Program-made: the position numbers and the translations under genes
In this document: positions 24,495 to 41,343 of the stretch, one piece after another
Layout: each line of letters begins with the position of its first letter
How positions within the stretch are numbered: the first letter of the stretch is position 1
Notes under the pieces: generated by a model
What the model saw: only the letters and a program-made list of their open reading frames with translations
Database searches by the model: none
Told to the model about the DNA's origin: nothing
Assembly: GCF_001279005.1 (NCBI RefSeq)
Contig: NZ_LGCN01000001.1
Coordinates: 62,001-126,000 of the forward strand
Direction of reading: 5' to 3'
Origin: Streptomyces caelestis
Lineage (GTDB): Bacteria > Actinomycetota > Actinomycetes > Streptomycetales > Streptomycetaceae
DNA: 64,000 nucleotides

Positions 24495-27400
24495 ATGGCG
24501 TCTGCACCGACTGAACGGGCCGATCTCGGACGGCCGTGCACGCGCCGGGCCGATACAGCCCCCGACCGCGGGTCTCATCGGCTGACGGTGTCATCCCTCA
24601 CCCGCCCGCCCGTCGGCTGGACGGGTGCAGCGGCCGACTTCGACGCCGGCCTGCTCGCACGAACGGCGTTCGCGGTCGTCTTGGCGATCAGCTCCGGCGT
24701 CGAAGACGTGCGGATGGTGTGCAGCACCACCGCGGCTGGGGAGCCATCGCGGGTTGAGGCTCTGCAGGTGCTTCCGCAGACCCCGATCCGCCACCTCTCC
24801 GCACGGTGGGCCGACAGCTCGCCGGCTCGGGCCGAGGTCGGCGGGCTCCCGCGCCTTCAGCAGCTGATCGACTCCAGTGCGCTTCCGACGTTTCACTTGT
24901 TGGCCGCCGGGCAGACCCCACCCCCGGCGCTGTCTCCACTCGCCTGCTCGGTCCGTGTCACTCCGGCGCGCTGGGAGTGGACCCTCAGCGCTCTGCCCAG
25001 TGCCGCCGACGAAGACAGGCTGTGGGCACTCGCCAGACTGGTCGAATCCGTATTGCATTCTCTGGCTGCTGCACCGAACCTGACCGTGGCGCAGGCCGCG
25101 GAGCAGGCCGAGCCGCTGGGCTTCGAGATCCAGGTCCTGGGTGGTGCCGGCCTCGCTGACGTGACCACTGCGCTTCAGGGTTGGGGGTACGCGGTCGGGC
25201 TGCCCGTGAGGGTGCACCGCGTCGAGACCGAGCAGACGCAGGCGTCCGGGCCAGCTGGGGGATGGGTCCGGCCGACGGCGTGCAGAGCCAACCTCGTCGT
25301 CCTTGAGCAGGGCCTCGGTAGCCTCCCGCAGCCGAGGTCCGAGGACGCCCCGGGAGGTGAGGACGCGCTGGGGGCCGACCTGGGAGTGCTGCCGGACGGC
25401 CGCGCGATCGCGCAGACGAACGCGAACGAGACGCGTGAGCTCTACGACGAGATCGTCGTCCGCAACCAGTACCTACGACACGGCGTACAGCTCTGCGACG
25501 GCGACACCGTCGTCGATGTTGGGGCCAACATCGGGATGTTCGCACTGTTCGCCGCCGCGCAGGCGAGCAAGGTCACGATCCACGCTTTCGAGCCGGTCCC
25601 CGTCGTGGCCCGCGCCCTGCAGACGAACATGAGCCTGTACGGGATCAGCGGCACGGTGAGCTGCGCTGCCGCCGGAGCGAGCGCAGGCGTCCGCGCGCTC
25701 ACCTTCTACCCGCAGTCGTCGCTGCAATCCGGCTTCTACGCCGACGCCGAGGGCGACCAGCACATCGTGGGGGAGTACGCGCGCCACCAAGCCGACGCAC
25801 TTCCCGGACTCCCCGCCGAGCTGCGAGCGGCCGCCGCCGATGCTCTCGCGCCGACAGCCCGCGCACGTACGGCCGAGCGGCAGGAGCTCCAGGTTCCGGT
25901 GATCCGCCTGTCGGACTGGATCCGCGACAACGCTGTGCGCCGCATTGACCTCCTGAAGGTCGACGCCGAGCGCGCAGAGGAGGACGTCCTCGCCGGGCTC
26001 GACGACGAACATTGGCCCCTGATCGGTCAGGTCGTCGCCGAGGTCCACGACCGGGACGGACGGATGGACAGGCTCCGGACCCTCCTTCAACGCTGGGGCT
26101 TCGAGACGGTCGTCGAGCAGGACGCGCTGTTCGCCGGATCGGAGATCTACATGCTGTACGGTCTGCGGCCCGGTGCCTCGCGCCCCGAAGCGCCGTGGAT
26201 GGAGCGCCAGATCGCGGCCGCCGAACGCTGGGCCCAGACCTCAGCCCTGCCGCTGTACGTGACCGCTCGTCCCGGCGCGATGCCCGCCGAGACGCGGATC
26301 GCCCGTCAGGCCGTCGCAGCCCGCGCCCTGACCTGGGTCGAGCCGCCACCCCTCCCGCCAGCCGACGTCGCTGCCGAGAGGCCGCGTGTGGTGCTGGCGT
26401 GGGCAGAGAGGGTGCTGCGACGGATGACCTCCGTGCATCGGCCGGTGGTCAAGGCCGTGGTCGTGGACGGTGACAACACACTGTGGGGCGGAGTGTGCGG
26501 CGAAATAGGACCCGAGAACGTGGAAACGGGCGGCCCCTACCGGCTGGTGCAGGAGGCGCTGCGCGCGCAGCTGGAGGCAGGGCGGGTGCTGTGCCTGTGC
26601 TCGCGCAACAACCCGGCCGACGTGGAAGCGGTGTTCGCCACTCACCCGGACATGCCGCTCAGCCTGCAGGACTTCACGGTGGTGCGAGCGGGCTGGTGCC
26701 CGAAGTCCGTCGCCGTCGGTGAGATCGCCGAGGAGCTCGGCTTTGCGGTGGAGTCGCTGGTCTTCGTCGACGACAGCGCGGCCGAGCGGGCCGAGGTGGC
26801 CATCGCGCACCCGGGAGTCACAGTCGTCGACCTGCCCGCCGAGGCTGAGGAGTTCACCGCCGCCCTGCGCGGTACGTGGCAGCTGGCGTTGGAGGGCACC
26901 GGGACCGCGGAGGACCGTGCGCGGACGGCCCTGATCGCAGGGGAGGCCCGGCGCCGGAGGACTGCGGCGCAGGCGGCGACGACGGCCGAGTACCTGGAGC
27001 AGCTGGACCTCCGTGTGGAGGTGTCCGAGGCGACGGACGACGAGGTGGAGCGGATCGCGCAGCTCGCGGCCCGCACCACCCAGTTCAACCTGGCGCTGCG
27101 CGTCCACACGCCGGGTACGGTCCGTCAGGTGCTCGCGTCCGCCGGGGTGGCGTTGTCGGTCCGGGTGCGCGACCGCTTCGGTGACTACGGGCTGGTCGGC
27201 TTCGCCTCGGCCGATGCCGACGGCCGGGTGCTGCGGGTGAGGGACTTCTTCGTCAGCTGCCGCGCCCTGGGTCGCAACGTCGAGTGGTGCGTCCTGCGGG
27301 AGCTGGCCGGGCGGGCCGGGCCTCTCGGCCTGGACGGCATCGCTCTCACCAGCACGCCGGGCCCGCGCAACCGGCCCGCCCTGGAGTTCGCGGACGCTGC

Positions 27401-29243
27401 CCGGACCCGGTTCAACCTCTCGGATGCGCTCGATCTGGTGGATGCTTCGGCGGCCGCGAGCTTGGACTGGCGGCTCCTCACTTCGCCGCAGACCGCCGCC
27501 GCGGCCCCGATCGCCAGTCAGTGCCCGCCCACCAGGGTTCCGTCGCGGGTGCGCTGGCCCGTCTCGCAGCAGGCCGCCGCGCGGGCCGCTGAGGCCTACC
27601 GGCGCCCCGGCGAGACGACGTCCACCACCCCCTACGTCGCGCCGCAGACCGAGACGGAGCGCCGGATCGCTGCGGTGTGGGAGGAGGCGCTCGAGGTCGC
27701 GCCGATCGGCGTCCACGACGACCTTTTCATGTTGGGTTGCGACTCGCTGACCGCCGCGGTGATCTGCGCGCGCCTTCGCCAACACGGAGTGGAGCTGGCG
27801 GTCCACGAGCTTCTGGCGCATCCGACCGTCCGCGGGGCGGCCCGGCAGGCGGGCGCGGAGCTGCGGCCGGCCATCGAGCTGCCGGCGGACGCGGAGGCCG
27901 GGCCGGCGTCGCTCGGGCAGCAGCGCGTCTGGGCGGCGGAGGCGATCGGCGGGCGCGGAAACGCTCAGGTCATCCCCCTGGCGTACCGGATCGCCGGCCC
28001 GCTCGATCTCGGCCGGCTCCGCTCGGCGCTGGAGGGGTTCGTCGCCCGGCACCCGGCCCTGCGCACTGTGCTGGTCGACGGCGGCGGGGCGCTGGTGCAG
28101 CGCCGGCTGACCGCCGGTGAGGGGGTCGGCATCGAGGTTCACGAGGTGTCGAGCCTGCCGGAGACCGAGCGTCCCGGCCGGGCGGATCTGCTGGCGCGCC
28201 GGTTCTTCTCGGCGAGGTTCGACATCGGCCGGGACGTGATGCTGCGCGCGGCCGTGCTGCGGTTGGGCCCGGACGACCATGTGCTGCTGCTGATGCTGCA
28301 CCACAGCGCGGGCGACGGTTGGTCCGTCGACATCCTCCAGCGCGACCTGGGCGCCCTGTACGCGGACCCCAAGGCCCTGGCCGGCGTGCCGGTCGGTGCG
28401 ACGTTTGCCCAGTACAGCGCCGCGGCCGTTCGGCGGCGTGAGAGCGGCGCGTTCGACCAGGGCGCGGCCGCCGTCCGCGCCGCGCTCGACCGGGCGTCCG
28501 CCCGCCCCTGGAGCACGCCCTCCGGTCTGCCCTTCGAGCCCCGCCACCTTCGCTTCGCACTGGACTCCGATCTTCTGGCTTCGTTGCGGGCGGCGGCGCG
28601 AAGCCGGTCTGTCACCCCGGTCGCGGTCCACCTCGCTGCCTGGCAGCTTCTGCTCGCGGTCGCGGCCGACACGGATGCGGTGGTGACAGGCTGCGCGGTC
28701 GCGGGCCGTAACGAGGAGGTGTTCGCCGACACGGTCGGCTTCTTCGCCAACCTCGTGCCCGTCCCTGTCCACTTCGACTGGTCCGCCACCGCAGGCGGGT
28801 TCCTCAGTACGGCAGTTGCCGCCGTGGCTGAGGCGCTGACCTACGCCGAGGTGCCCTACGGGCTGGTCGCCGACGGTGCCGGGGCGGTCTTCGACACGCT
28901 CTTCACCCTGCAGCCACCCGCCACGCACCCGCTGCGCTTCGACGGCTGCGCCATCACGGGCAGCGAACCGGCCCTGTGGCCGGTGCCGTACCCGCTGATG
29001 CTCGACGTCCAGGAACACGCCGACGGCGCCAGCGCGCTGCTGCGGTTCGACGCCCGCGCCCGTCACCCCGTGGATCCGCCGTGGCTGGCCGAGGCGTACC
29101 CGCTCGTCCTGGCCGCGCTCTGCACCCTGCCCGAACTGCCCCTGCAGCGACTGCGGGATCTCCTGCGGCCCGGTACCGCCACTGTGCACGACCTGGTCCG
29201 TGACCGATTGGCCAACCTGCGAGAGGACGGCGAACCCCGGTGA
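24495..29243 (+). CDS. hybrid loading NRPS: FkbM methyltransferase-FkbH-PCP-C
   Basis: A 1582-residue assembly-line protein. Residues ~1-260 are unrecognised. ~290-560 is an FkbM-type SAM methyltransferase (VVDVGANIGMFALFAA, HAFEPVP, IDLLKVDAE). ~650-1020 is an FkbH-like HAD domain (VVVDGDNTLWGGVCGE near 655; QFNLALRVH and DRFGDYGLVGF near 870-910), the type that loads glyceryl from 1,3-bisphosphoglycerate onto a carrier. ~1050-1125 is a peptidyl carrier (MLGCDSLTA, Ser site). ~1140-1560 is a condensation domain with intact HHSAGDG (~1270). No adenylation domain, so the starter is probably glycerate-derived and perhaps O-methylated. ATG 24495 has GAGGGGG upstream. GTG 24459 is an alternative. 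Couples to the next gene by GTGA overlap. Confidence 0.88.
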   Translation: MASAPTERADLGRPCTRRADTAPDRGSHRLTVSSLTRPPVGWTGAAADFDAGLLARTAFAVVLAISSGVEDVRMVCSTTAAGEPSRVEALQVLPQTPIRHLSARWADSSPARAEVGGLPRLQQLIDSSALPTFHLLAAGQTPPPALSPLACSVRVTPARWEWTLSALPSAADEDRLWALARLVESVLHSLAAAPNLTVAQAAEQAEPLGFEIQVLGGAGLADVTTALQGWGYAVGLPVRVHRVETEQTQASGPAGGWVRPTACRANLVVLEQGLGSLPQPRSEDAPGGEDALGADLGVLPDGRAIAQTNANETRELYDEIVVRNQYLRHGVQLCDGDTVVDVGANIGMFALFAAAQASKVTIHAFEPVPVVARALQTNMSLYGISGTVSCAAAGASAGVRALTFYPQSSLQSGFYADAEGDQHIVGEYARHQADALPGLPAELRAAAADALAPTARARTAERQELQVPVIRLSDWIRDNAVRRIDLLKVDAERAEEDVLAGLDDEHWPLIGQVVAEVHDRDGRMDRLRTLLQRWGFETVVEQDALFAGSEIYMLYGLRPGASRPEAPWMERQIAAAERWAQTSALPLYVTARPGAMPAETRIARQAVAARALTWVEPPPLPPADVAAERPRVVLAWAERVLRRMTSVHRPVVKAVVVDGDNTLWGGVCGEIGPENVETGGPYRLVQEALRAQLEAGRVLCLCSRNNPADVEAVFATHPDMPLSLQDFTVVRAGWCPKSVAVGEIAEELGFAVESLVFVDDSAAERAEVAIAHPGVTVVDLPAEAEEFTAALRGTWQLALEGTGTAEDRARTALIAGEARRRRTAAQAATTAEYLEQLDLRVEVSEATDDEVERIAQLAARTTQFNLALRVHTPGTVRQVLASAGVALSVRVRDRFGDYGLVGFASADADGRVLRVRDFFVSCRALGRNVEWCVLRELAGRAGPLGLDGIALTSTPGPRNRPALEFADAARTRFNLSDALDLVDASAAASLDWRLLTSPQTAAAAPIASQCPPTRVPSRVRWPVSQQAAARAAEAYRRPGETTSTTPYVAPQTETERRIAAVWEEALEVAPIGVHDDLFMLGCDSLTAAVICARLRQHGVELAVHELLAHPTVRGAARQAGAELRPAIELPADAEAGPASLGQQRVWAAEAIGGRGNAQVIPLAYRIAGPLDLGRLRSALEGFVARHPALRTVLVDGGGALVQRRLTAGEGVGIEVHEVSSLPETERPGRADLLARRFFSARFDIGRDVMLRAAVLRLGPDDHVLLLMLHHSAGDGWSVDILQRDLGALYADPKALAGVPVGATFAQYSAAAVRRRESGAFDQGAAAVRAALDRASARPWSTPSGLPFEPRHLRFALDSDLLASLRAAARSRSVTPVAVHLAAWQLLLAVAADTDAVVTGCAVAGRNEEVFADTVGFFANLVPVPVHFDWSATAGGFLSTAVAAVAEALTYAEVPYGLVADGAGAVFDTLFTLQPPATHPLRFDGCAITGSEPALWPVPYPLMLDVQEHADGASALLRFDARARHPVDPPWLAEAYPLVLAALCTLPELPLQRLRDLLRPGTATVHDLVRDRLANLREDGEPR

Positions 29244-32200
29244 CCACCACGAGCCCCCGACCCGCCACCGCCACCACCGTGTGGCAGATCGACGCCACCG
29301 ACGGCCCGACCGTCGCACCGGCCGCACCGCAGCACCTCCACCTGGCCTCCCACCCCGAGGCCGCCTTCACGGCCCCGATACTCGAACTGCGGCTGACCGG
29401 ACCGCTGGACGCCGACCGGCTCCGCGCGGCCGCCGAGCACACCGTGCGCGAGCACCCCGCGCTGCGCCGTCGCCTCGACGCGACCGCCGCCGACGGGGCG
29501 CAGCCGCTGGTCCGGCTCGTCCGCCTCGCCTCCGGCAGCCACACCCTCTGCCTGAGCCCGGCGCTCGGCTCGATGGACACCACCGGCCTCCTGCGCGCCG
29601 CCTCGGCCGTCGCCGCCGGCTACCGGACCAAGGCCGCGGCCGGGGCGAGCGGTCCGGACCCGCAGACCGTCGACGCCTTCCTCACCGGCCTGCTCACCGA
29701 CCCAGGAGCCGCCGCCGGCCGCGAGCACTGGCAGACCCGCCGGCTGGACACGACGGCCGAGGACCTGGCCCGCGCCCTGGTAATGCGCACCGCCACGCCC
29801 GGCCCGCGCCTGCACCTTCCCGTGCCGCTGGACGATGCTGCCGGAGACCGGCTCGTCCGCCTCGCCCGGGACCTCGATGTCGACGTGGACGACGTCGTGG
29901 TGACGGCGTGGCGGCTGCTGCTGAACCGGATCGCGCCCGGCGAGGACGGGGCCCTGGGCCTGTTCACCCCCGGACCGGTGGAGCAGCTGCCGGACACGAT
30001 CGGTCTGCTGGGCCGCTGCGTCCCCGTGCCGATACGCCCGCAGACCGCCGACACGCTCGCAGATACCGTCCGCGGCTGCCACCGCGAGAACGTGCTCGCC
30101 GCCCAGTTCGGCGACTTCTTCACCCACACGCAGCCGGGCGGCGAGTTCACCGTCGGATTCCGGCACGTGGATGCATCCCCGCTGGACTTCGGACCGGGCC
30201 TGGACGTCGCCGTCGAAGCGCTGCGGGCCGCGACCGACAGCATCCGCCTCGACCTGCACTCCCTGCACGTCGGCAGCCGGCTCCGCCTCACCGTGGACGC
30301 GGATCGCGCCGCCGTCACCGAGGAAAGCGCCCGCCGCCTGGCCGACTGGCTGGGCGCCCTGTGCACCGGCCTGCCGGAGCACATCGACGCCCCGGCCGAG
30401 GCCGCGGTCGCACGGATCCTGGACCCGCTCACCTCTGAGAGCCGCCTGCACGGCGCCGACCAGGCCGATTCCGGCACCGCGGCGCCCACCACGCTAGTGG
30501 AAGCGTTCGACGCCCAGGCGGCGCGCACCCCGGCCGCCTGCGCCGCCCGCGACGACGATCACGAGGTCACCTACCGAGAACTGCACGCCGCCAGCGCCGC
30601 GTTCGCCCGAACGCTGGCCGACCGGGGCGTGGCCGCCGGGGACCGGGTGGCCGTGTGCATGAGCCGCCGGGTGCCACTGCTGGCCGTGCTGCTGGCCGTC
30701 GCCCGCCGCGGCGCCGCGTTCGTGCCGATCGACCCAGCCCTCCCGGCCGGCCGGGTGACCGACCTGCTCGCCGACGCCGACCCGCGACTGCTCGTCACGG
30801 ACCAGCACCGCCCCGACCTCCCGCCGGGCGGCCGCACGCCCGTCCTGCGCATCGACGCGCTACCACCCGGCACCCCGGCGGCCGGACCGGAGCCGGTCGA
30901 GGCAGGGCCGGAGACGGACGTGTACGTGATCTACACCTCCGGCTCGACCGGCCGCCCCAAGGGCGTCCCCATCACCCATGCGGCGCTGATGAACTACCTC
31001 CGCTGGGCCTCACGCCACTACGGCACCTCGGACGGCAGCGGCACCCTGGCCCACTCGTCGATCAGCGTCGACATGACCATCACCAGCCTGTTCCTGCCGC
31101 TACTGACAGGCCAGGCCGTCACCCTGCTGCCCTCCGACGAGCCCACGGACCTGGCCACAGCCCTCACCCGGACCCGCGACCTGAGCCCGCTGAAGATCAC
31201 CCCCGGCGGCCTGCGCCTGCTCACCACCTTCCTGACCGGCGCCCAGATCACCGCAGCCACCCGGCACCTGGTCGTCGGCGGCGAACAGCTGACGGCCGCC
31301 ACCCTGAACCTCCTGGACGCACCCGGCCTGCTCGTCACCAACGAGTACGGACCCACCGAGGCCACCGTCGGCTGCTGCGCCCACACCCTGCGCCTGGGCG
31401 AGCACCCGGCGGCCGGCCCGGTGCCCATCGGCACACCGATCCACAACACGACGATCGAACTGCGCACGCCGGACGGCCGGCTCGCCCTCCCCGGCACCGC
31501 CGGGGAACTCGTCGTCACCGGGCCCGGTATCGCGGCCGGCTACCTGGACCGGCCCGTCGAGACCGACGCCCGCTTCACCACCGACCCGCACACCGGCACC
31601 CGCTCCTACCGGACCGGCGACCTCGCCCTCCTCGGTCCCGACGGGCAGCTGGTGATGCTCGGCCGCAGAGACGACCAGCTCAAGATCCACGGCTACCGCA
31701 TCGAACCCGGCGAGATCGAAGCCGTCCTGACCGGCCACCCCGACATCACAGCGGCCGCCGTCACCACCACCGGCGGCACACCGGTGCTCGCCGCGTTCCT
31801 CGTCCCCGCCCCCGGCGCCGACCCGGCCGCCCTTCCCGAGGCTGCAGCTGCGCTCGCGGCCGACCGACTGCCGTTCTACGCCCGCCCCGACCGGTACGAG
31901 GTCCTCGACCGGCTGCCGCTGCGCGGCAACGGCAAGATCGACCGCCGGGAGCTGGCCGAACACCCCGCGCCCGCCACCGGGGAGGAGGCGCTGGACGCGG
32001 CCGACCCGCAGCTCGCCGTGGTCGCCGCGCTGTGGAGCGAGGTCCTCTCCACGCCGCCGACCAGCCCGGACGCCAACTTCTTCGCCGAAGGCGGCGACTC
32101 CATTAAGGCGGTCCTGCTGGCCGGCCGGGCGCAGCGGGCGGGCCTGGAGCTGACCGTGCACGACATCCTTCAGCGCCGGACCCTGCGCCGGATCGCGGCC

Positions 32201-33432
32201 GCCGCGCGCCCGGCCGGCGTGCGGGACGCGGTAGAGCCCGGGCCTGTGCCGCTGACGCCCCACCAGGCCGGGTTCCTCGCGCACGCCGCCCCCCGACCCG
32301 AGCGGTGGACTGTGCGGTGGAGCGCTAACGCTCCCGCCCCGGTCGACACCGGGCGCCTGGAGCGGGCACTCGCCGCGACCGTCGCCGGGCATGAGGCGCT
32401 GTGGACGTCGTTCACGCACACGGGCGGCCGGTGGACGGGCCGGTTGGGCGAACCCGGCCCGGTGCCCGTGCACGTCCTCGACCTGGACGGCGTCCCGGCC
32501 GCCGAGCGGGAGCAGGCCGTGGCCACAGCCCTGGAGCGCGTGGAGGACGGGTTCGACCTCGCCGGCCGGCTGGTGGGCCTGTGCCTGATCCGTGCCGCCG
32601 GACAGGGGGAGAGCGTCGTGTGGATCGTCCACCACCTGGTCGCCGACGTCGTCTCCCTGCAGAGCCTGAACCAGGAGCTCTGGCACGCCTACGCGCACCC
32701 GGCCCAGCTGGTACAGCGGCGCGGGGACGGGTACGGGGTGTGGCTGCGGGACCAGGACGGACGGCCCGCGACGCTCTTCCCCACCTGGCTAGGGTCCGGC
32801 GGGCCGACCGCGTGCCGTACCGCCGTCTCGCGGCTGGGCGCGGGCGCCCGCCGGGCCCTGGCCGATGCGCAGCAGGACGCACCGCGATGGGTTCTCGCCG
32901 TGCTGGGGGCCGGGTTGCTGGGTGCGCTCGCCGAGGTGCGCCCGGACCTGCCGCCCGCGCTGTGCGCCGAGCTCCATGGCCGTGACCGTCCCGGGCTCGA
33001 CCTGGCGGCCGCGGTGGGCTGGCTCACCGACCTCCGGCCGCTGCGAGCCGAGCAGCATGTGCTGGGCGACCCGTCGGCGCTGGCCGCCGCCCTGCACCGC
33101 CGGATCGAGGAGCCCCAGGATTGGACGGGGGCGCTGCCGCCGGTGGCGCTGAACTACCTGGGCGACCTTCCGGCCGGCTGCGGCCCCGACCTTCCGGACG
33201 CCGCCGCGAACCCGCTGTTCGGCCTGGAGGCCGTGGTGTGGACCGGACCGGAGGCAGTCGAGGTCAGGTGGCGCTTCGACGAGGCGTTCATCCCGGCCCC
33301 CACCGTCCAACGCCTCGCTGACGCCTTCGCCCGCCGCGCGGCCGCCACGCTCACCATCCGCCCGCAGACCGCCACCGGGCCCGCCGGACTCTCGGCCGCC
33401 GACCTGAGCCGGATCACCGCCACGTTCGAGGG

Positions 33433-33436
<4 letters not shown>
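29240..33436 (+). CDS. NRPS: degenerate C-A(Asn-like)-PCP-epimerase
   Basis: A 1398-residue synthetase. Residues ~1-400 are condensation-like but lack HHxxxDG (SPALGSMDTTG is in its place), so are probably inactive. ~415-905 is an adenylation domain (YTSGSTGRPKG near 565, NEYGPTE, YRTGDL). Its specificity residues read D-M-T-K-V-G-E-V-G-K, close to Asn codes. ~920-985 is a carrier with GGDSIKA, the form that precedes epimerases. ~990-1390 is an epimerization domain: HHLVAD, LHGRD, GWLTDL and NYLG. Its HHxxxDG has Val for the final Gly. Expected output is a D-Asn-like residue. Specificity is a prediction from family codes. Coupled to both neighbours by 4-base overlaps. Confidence 0.9.
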
Positions 33437-38930
<5,494 letters not shown>

Positions 38931-38934
<4 letters not shown>

Positions 38935-40352
38935 CCGCGACCACCGCCGCCGGCGAGCCCTCGGCCGTCACCGACATCGCGCCGCTCTCGCCCGGCCAGG
39001 AGCGCCTGTTCGACGCCGAGTTCGTCCTGCCCGACGGCTCCTGGCCCACTCCGGGCACGCCGACCCGGCTGCGCCCGATCGACAGCGGCGCCATCCGCAT
39101 CGACGGTCCCCTGGACGTCGCCGCACTCCGGCGCGCCGTCACCGCGCTCGTGGCCCGGCAGTCCGCGCTGCGCACCACCTTCCGCCGGCGGCCCGATGGC
39201 GCGCCCGTCCAGCTCGTTACCAACCGCGCCCCGGACCCGATGAGCCTCGGGGCGCTCGACCTCGCGGCCGGGCAGCAGTTCCCCACGGCCGAGGAACTGC
39301 TGCGCCACGCTCCGGCCCGGCTGGTCGACCCCCGCCACGACCTGCTCTTCCGCGTCCACCTGCTGCGCCTGGACCAGGAGCGGCACGTCCTCCTGCTGCA
39401 GGTCCACCACGCCGTCAGCGACGGCTGGTCCATCGGCGTCCTCTACCGCGACCTGTCCGAGCTCTACAACGCCGCCCGGGCCGGGCGGGACGCGGACCTG
39501 CCCGCCATCCCCCGCAGCTTCGCCGCCCACAGCCGGCAGATGTGCGCCGAGCGCGGCGGCCCCGAGGAGCAGCGCCAGCTCGCCTACTGGCGCCGCCGAC
39601 TCGCCCCGCCGCTGCCTGGCCACCGGGCCGAGCCGCAGGCCGACGGCCTGAGCCCGGTGGACGTCGAACCGGTCCTCGTGCCGGCCGACCTCGTCCGGAG
39701 CCTGCGCGAGACCGCGGCCACCAGCGCGCAGCGCGGGGGCGTGGCCGGACCGTTCCTCGCCGCCCTCGCCTTGGTCCTGCACCGCGTCGACGGCGAGCGG
39801 GACGTGCGGATCGGCATGATGATCTCCAATCGGGCCCGGCCCGGAGCCGAGCACCTGATCGGCTACTTCGTGAACACCGCCGTGATCCGACTGCACGTCG
39901 ACCCGACGATGACCGCCGGGGATCTGGTGGCGCAGGCGAACACCGCCGTCACCGAGGCCATCGAGCACCAGGCCCTGCCCATCCAGGACCTCTACCAGAA
40001 CCTCTGCGACACCGGCGCCCTCGGGCCGGGCCCGCTGTACCGGGTGACGCTCGCGCTCAACACGATGCGCACCACCTCGCTCACCCTGGACGGCCTGCAC
40101 TGCCAGGACATCGACTTGGAGCGGGTCGGCCCACGCCGCGCGCCGACCAGCATCGAGCAGCGCTGGGTCCTGGACGAGCACGCCGGCCATCTTGCCGGAA
40201 CGCTGACCTGGCGCACCGACACCGCCACCCGGCCCGCCATCGCGGCCACGCTCACCGGCCTCGACCAGGCGCTGCGCGCCGTCACCCACCCCCGCACCAC
40301 CCTTGCTGACATCACCGCCACCCTGCCTACGCCCCGGCCGGAGGCCCGGTGA
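38931..40352 (+). CDS. free-standing NRPS condensation domain
   Basis: A 473-residue protein made only of a condensation domain. The active-site motif HHAVSDGW (~162-169) is intact, as are the YWRRRL and GYFVNT (latch/solvent-channel) regions. Free C domains can join a carrier-bound acid to a soluble amine, as VibH does. Since the line ends in a thiazolyl carrier and has no thioesterase, this protein is the best candidate for chain release by amide formation. That is inference. Overlaps the previous stop by ATGA and the next start by GTGA, so it is made in step with both. Confidence 0.88.
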
Positions 40353-41278
40353 GCACCGCCGCGGCAGGGGAGCCGCTCTCCGAGCTGGACGCCGCCGAGC
40401 TGCTCGACGCGTATGGCCTGACGTTGCGCCGGGCACGACCGCTGCCGGGCGGTATGGAGAACGCCCACATCAAGGCGCAGACGGCCACCGGCACGGTCGT
40501 GGTGACCGTGCTGAACAAGAAGTCGCCAGCGCAGGCCGAGGAGTACGCCCGCTTCCTGCGTCATCTGGAGCTCACCGGCGCCCCGGCACCGCGGCTGCGG
40601 CCGCTGCGCGCCGGCGGCTGGGTCACCCGGCACGGCGGTCGGCCGGTCATCGTGTGCGACTTCGTCGACGGGCGCAGCCCCGCCCGGCTACCGGTCCGCC
40701 TGGTCCACGAGGCCGGGCTCCTCCTCGGGCGGGTGCACCGCACTGCGGCGGCCGGCTTCGACAGTGCGCTGCCCCCGCATCTGCGGCTGCACGACGCCGA
40801 CGCCGACACCCTGGCCACGCTGCCCGATGGGGCGTTCGCCCAGTGGGCGCGCTCCACTTGGCACGCCGTCGGCCACGTCACCGAGCACGATGCCCCTCGC
40901 GTCCCGGTCCACGGCGACCTGTTCCCGGACAACATCGTCGTCCGCGGCGGCCGGGGCCTGATCTTCCTCGACTGGGAGGACGGCTCGCTGGACCTGCCCC
41001 ACTTGGACGTGGGGATGGCGTTGCTCGGCCTGTGCGGCCGACGCGGATTCTCCCCGAGACGCGCCCGCCACCTGCTGAGCGGCTATCAGCAGGGCAGCGC
41101 AGCCGAGCTGAACGGCGCTCTGGTGCGCGATGCGGCCCTGTACTCGGCCGTGCTCGTCGCGCTGCGCCGCCACCGCTGGCAGCGGGAGCACCGCCGCCTG
41201 CCCGCCGGACGCTCAGCCGCCGCCATGCACCACCTCGCGAACTCCCTGTCCGACCGCTGGCCGCACCCTCAGCCGTAG
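40349..41278 (+). CDS. APH/homoserine kinase II-like phosphotransferase
   Basis: A 309-residue kinase-like protein. The catalytic loop VPVHGDLFPDNIVV (~189-202) and metal-binding LIFLDWEDG (~208-216) are intact. The N-lobe has VVVTVLNKK with a Lys for ATP. It is closest in layout to the homoserine kinase type II/choline kinase group. In this operon it could phosphorylate a hydroxyl of the starter or of a building block, or inactivate the product for self-protection. GTG start overlaps the previous stop. A 65-base gap follows, the largest so far within the operon. Confidence 0.82.
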   Translation: MSTAAAGEPLSELDAAELLDAYGLTLRRARPLPGGMENAHIKAQTATGTVVVTVLNKKSPAQAEEYARFLRHLELTGAPAPRLRPLRAGGWVTRHGGRPVIVCDFVDGRSPARLPVRLVHEAGLLLGRVHRTAAAGFDSALPPHLRLHDADADTLATLPDGAFAQWARSTWHAVGHVTEHDAPRVPVHGDLFPDNIVVRGGRGLIFLDWEDGSLDLPHLDVGMALLGLCGRRGFSPRRARHLLSGYQQGSAAELNGALVRDAALYSAVLVALRRHRWQREHRRLPAGRSAAAMHHLANSLSDRWPHPQP

Positions 41279-41343
41279 GCCAGCCACCTGTGAGCCGCGC
41301 GCCCCGGCCGGGTGTGCCCCGATCCTGCAGAGAGCAGACCGCC

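Noticed and set aside
26241..29327. 1028-codon minus-strand frame opposite NRPS1
   Set aside because: Antisense shadow of carrier and condensation domains. No motif and biased composition.
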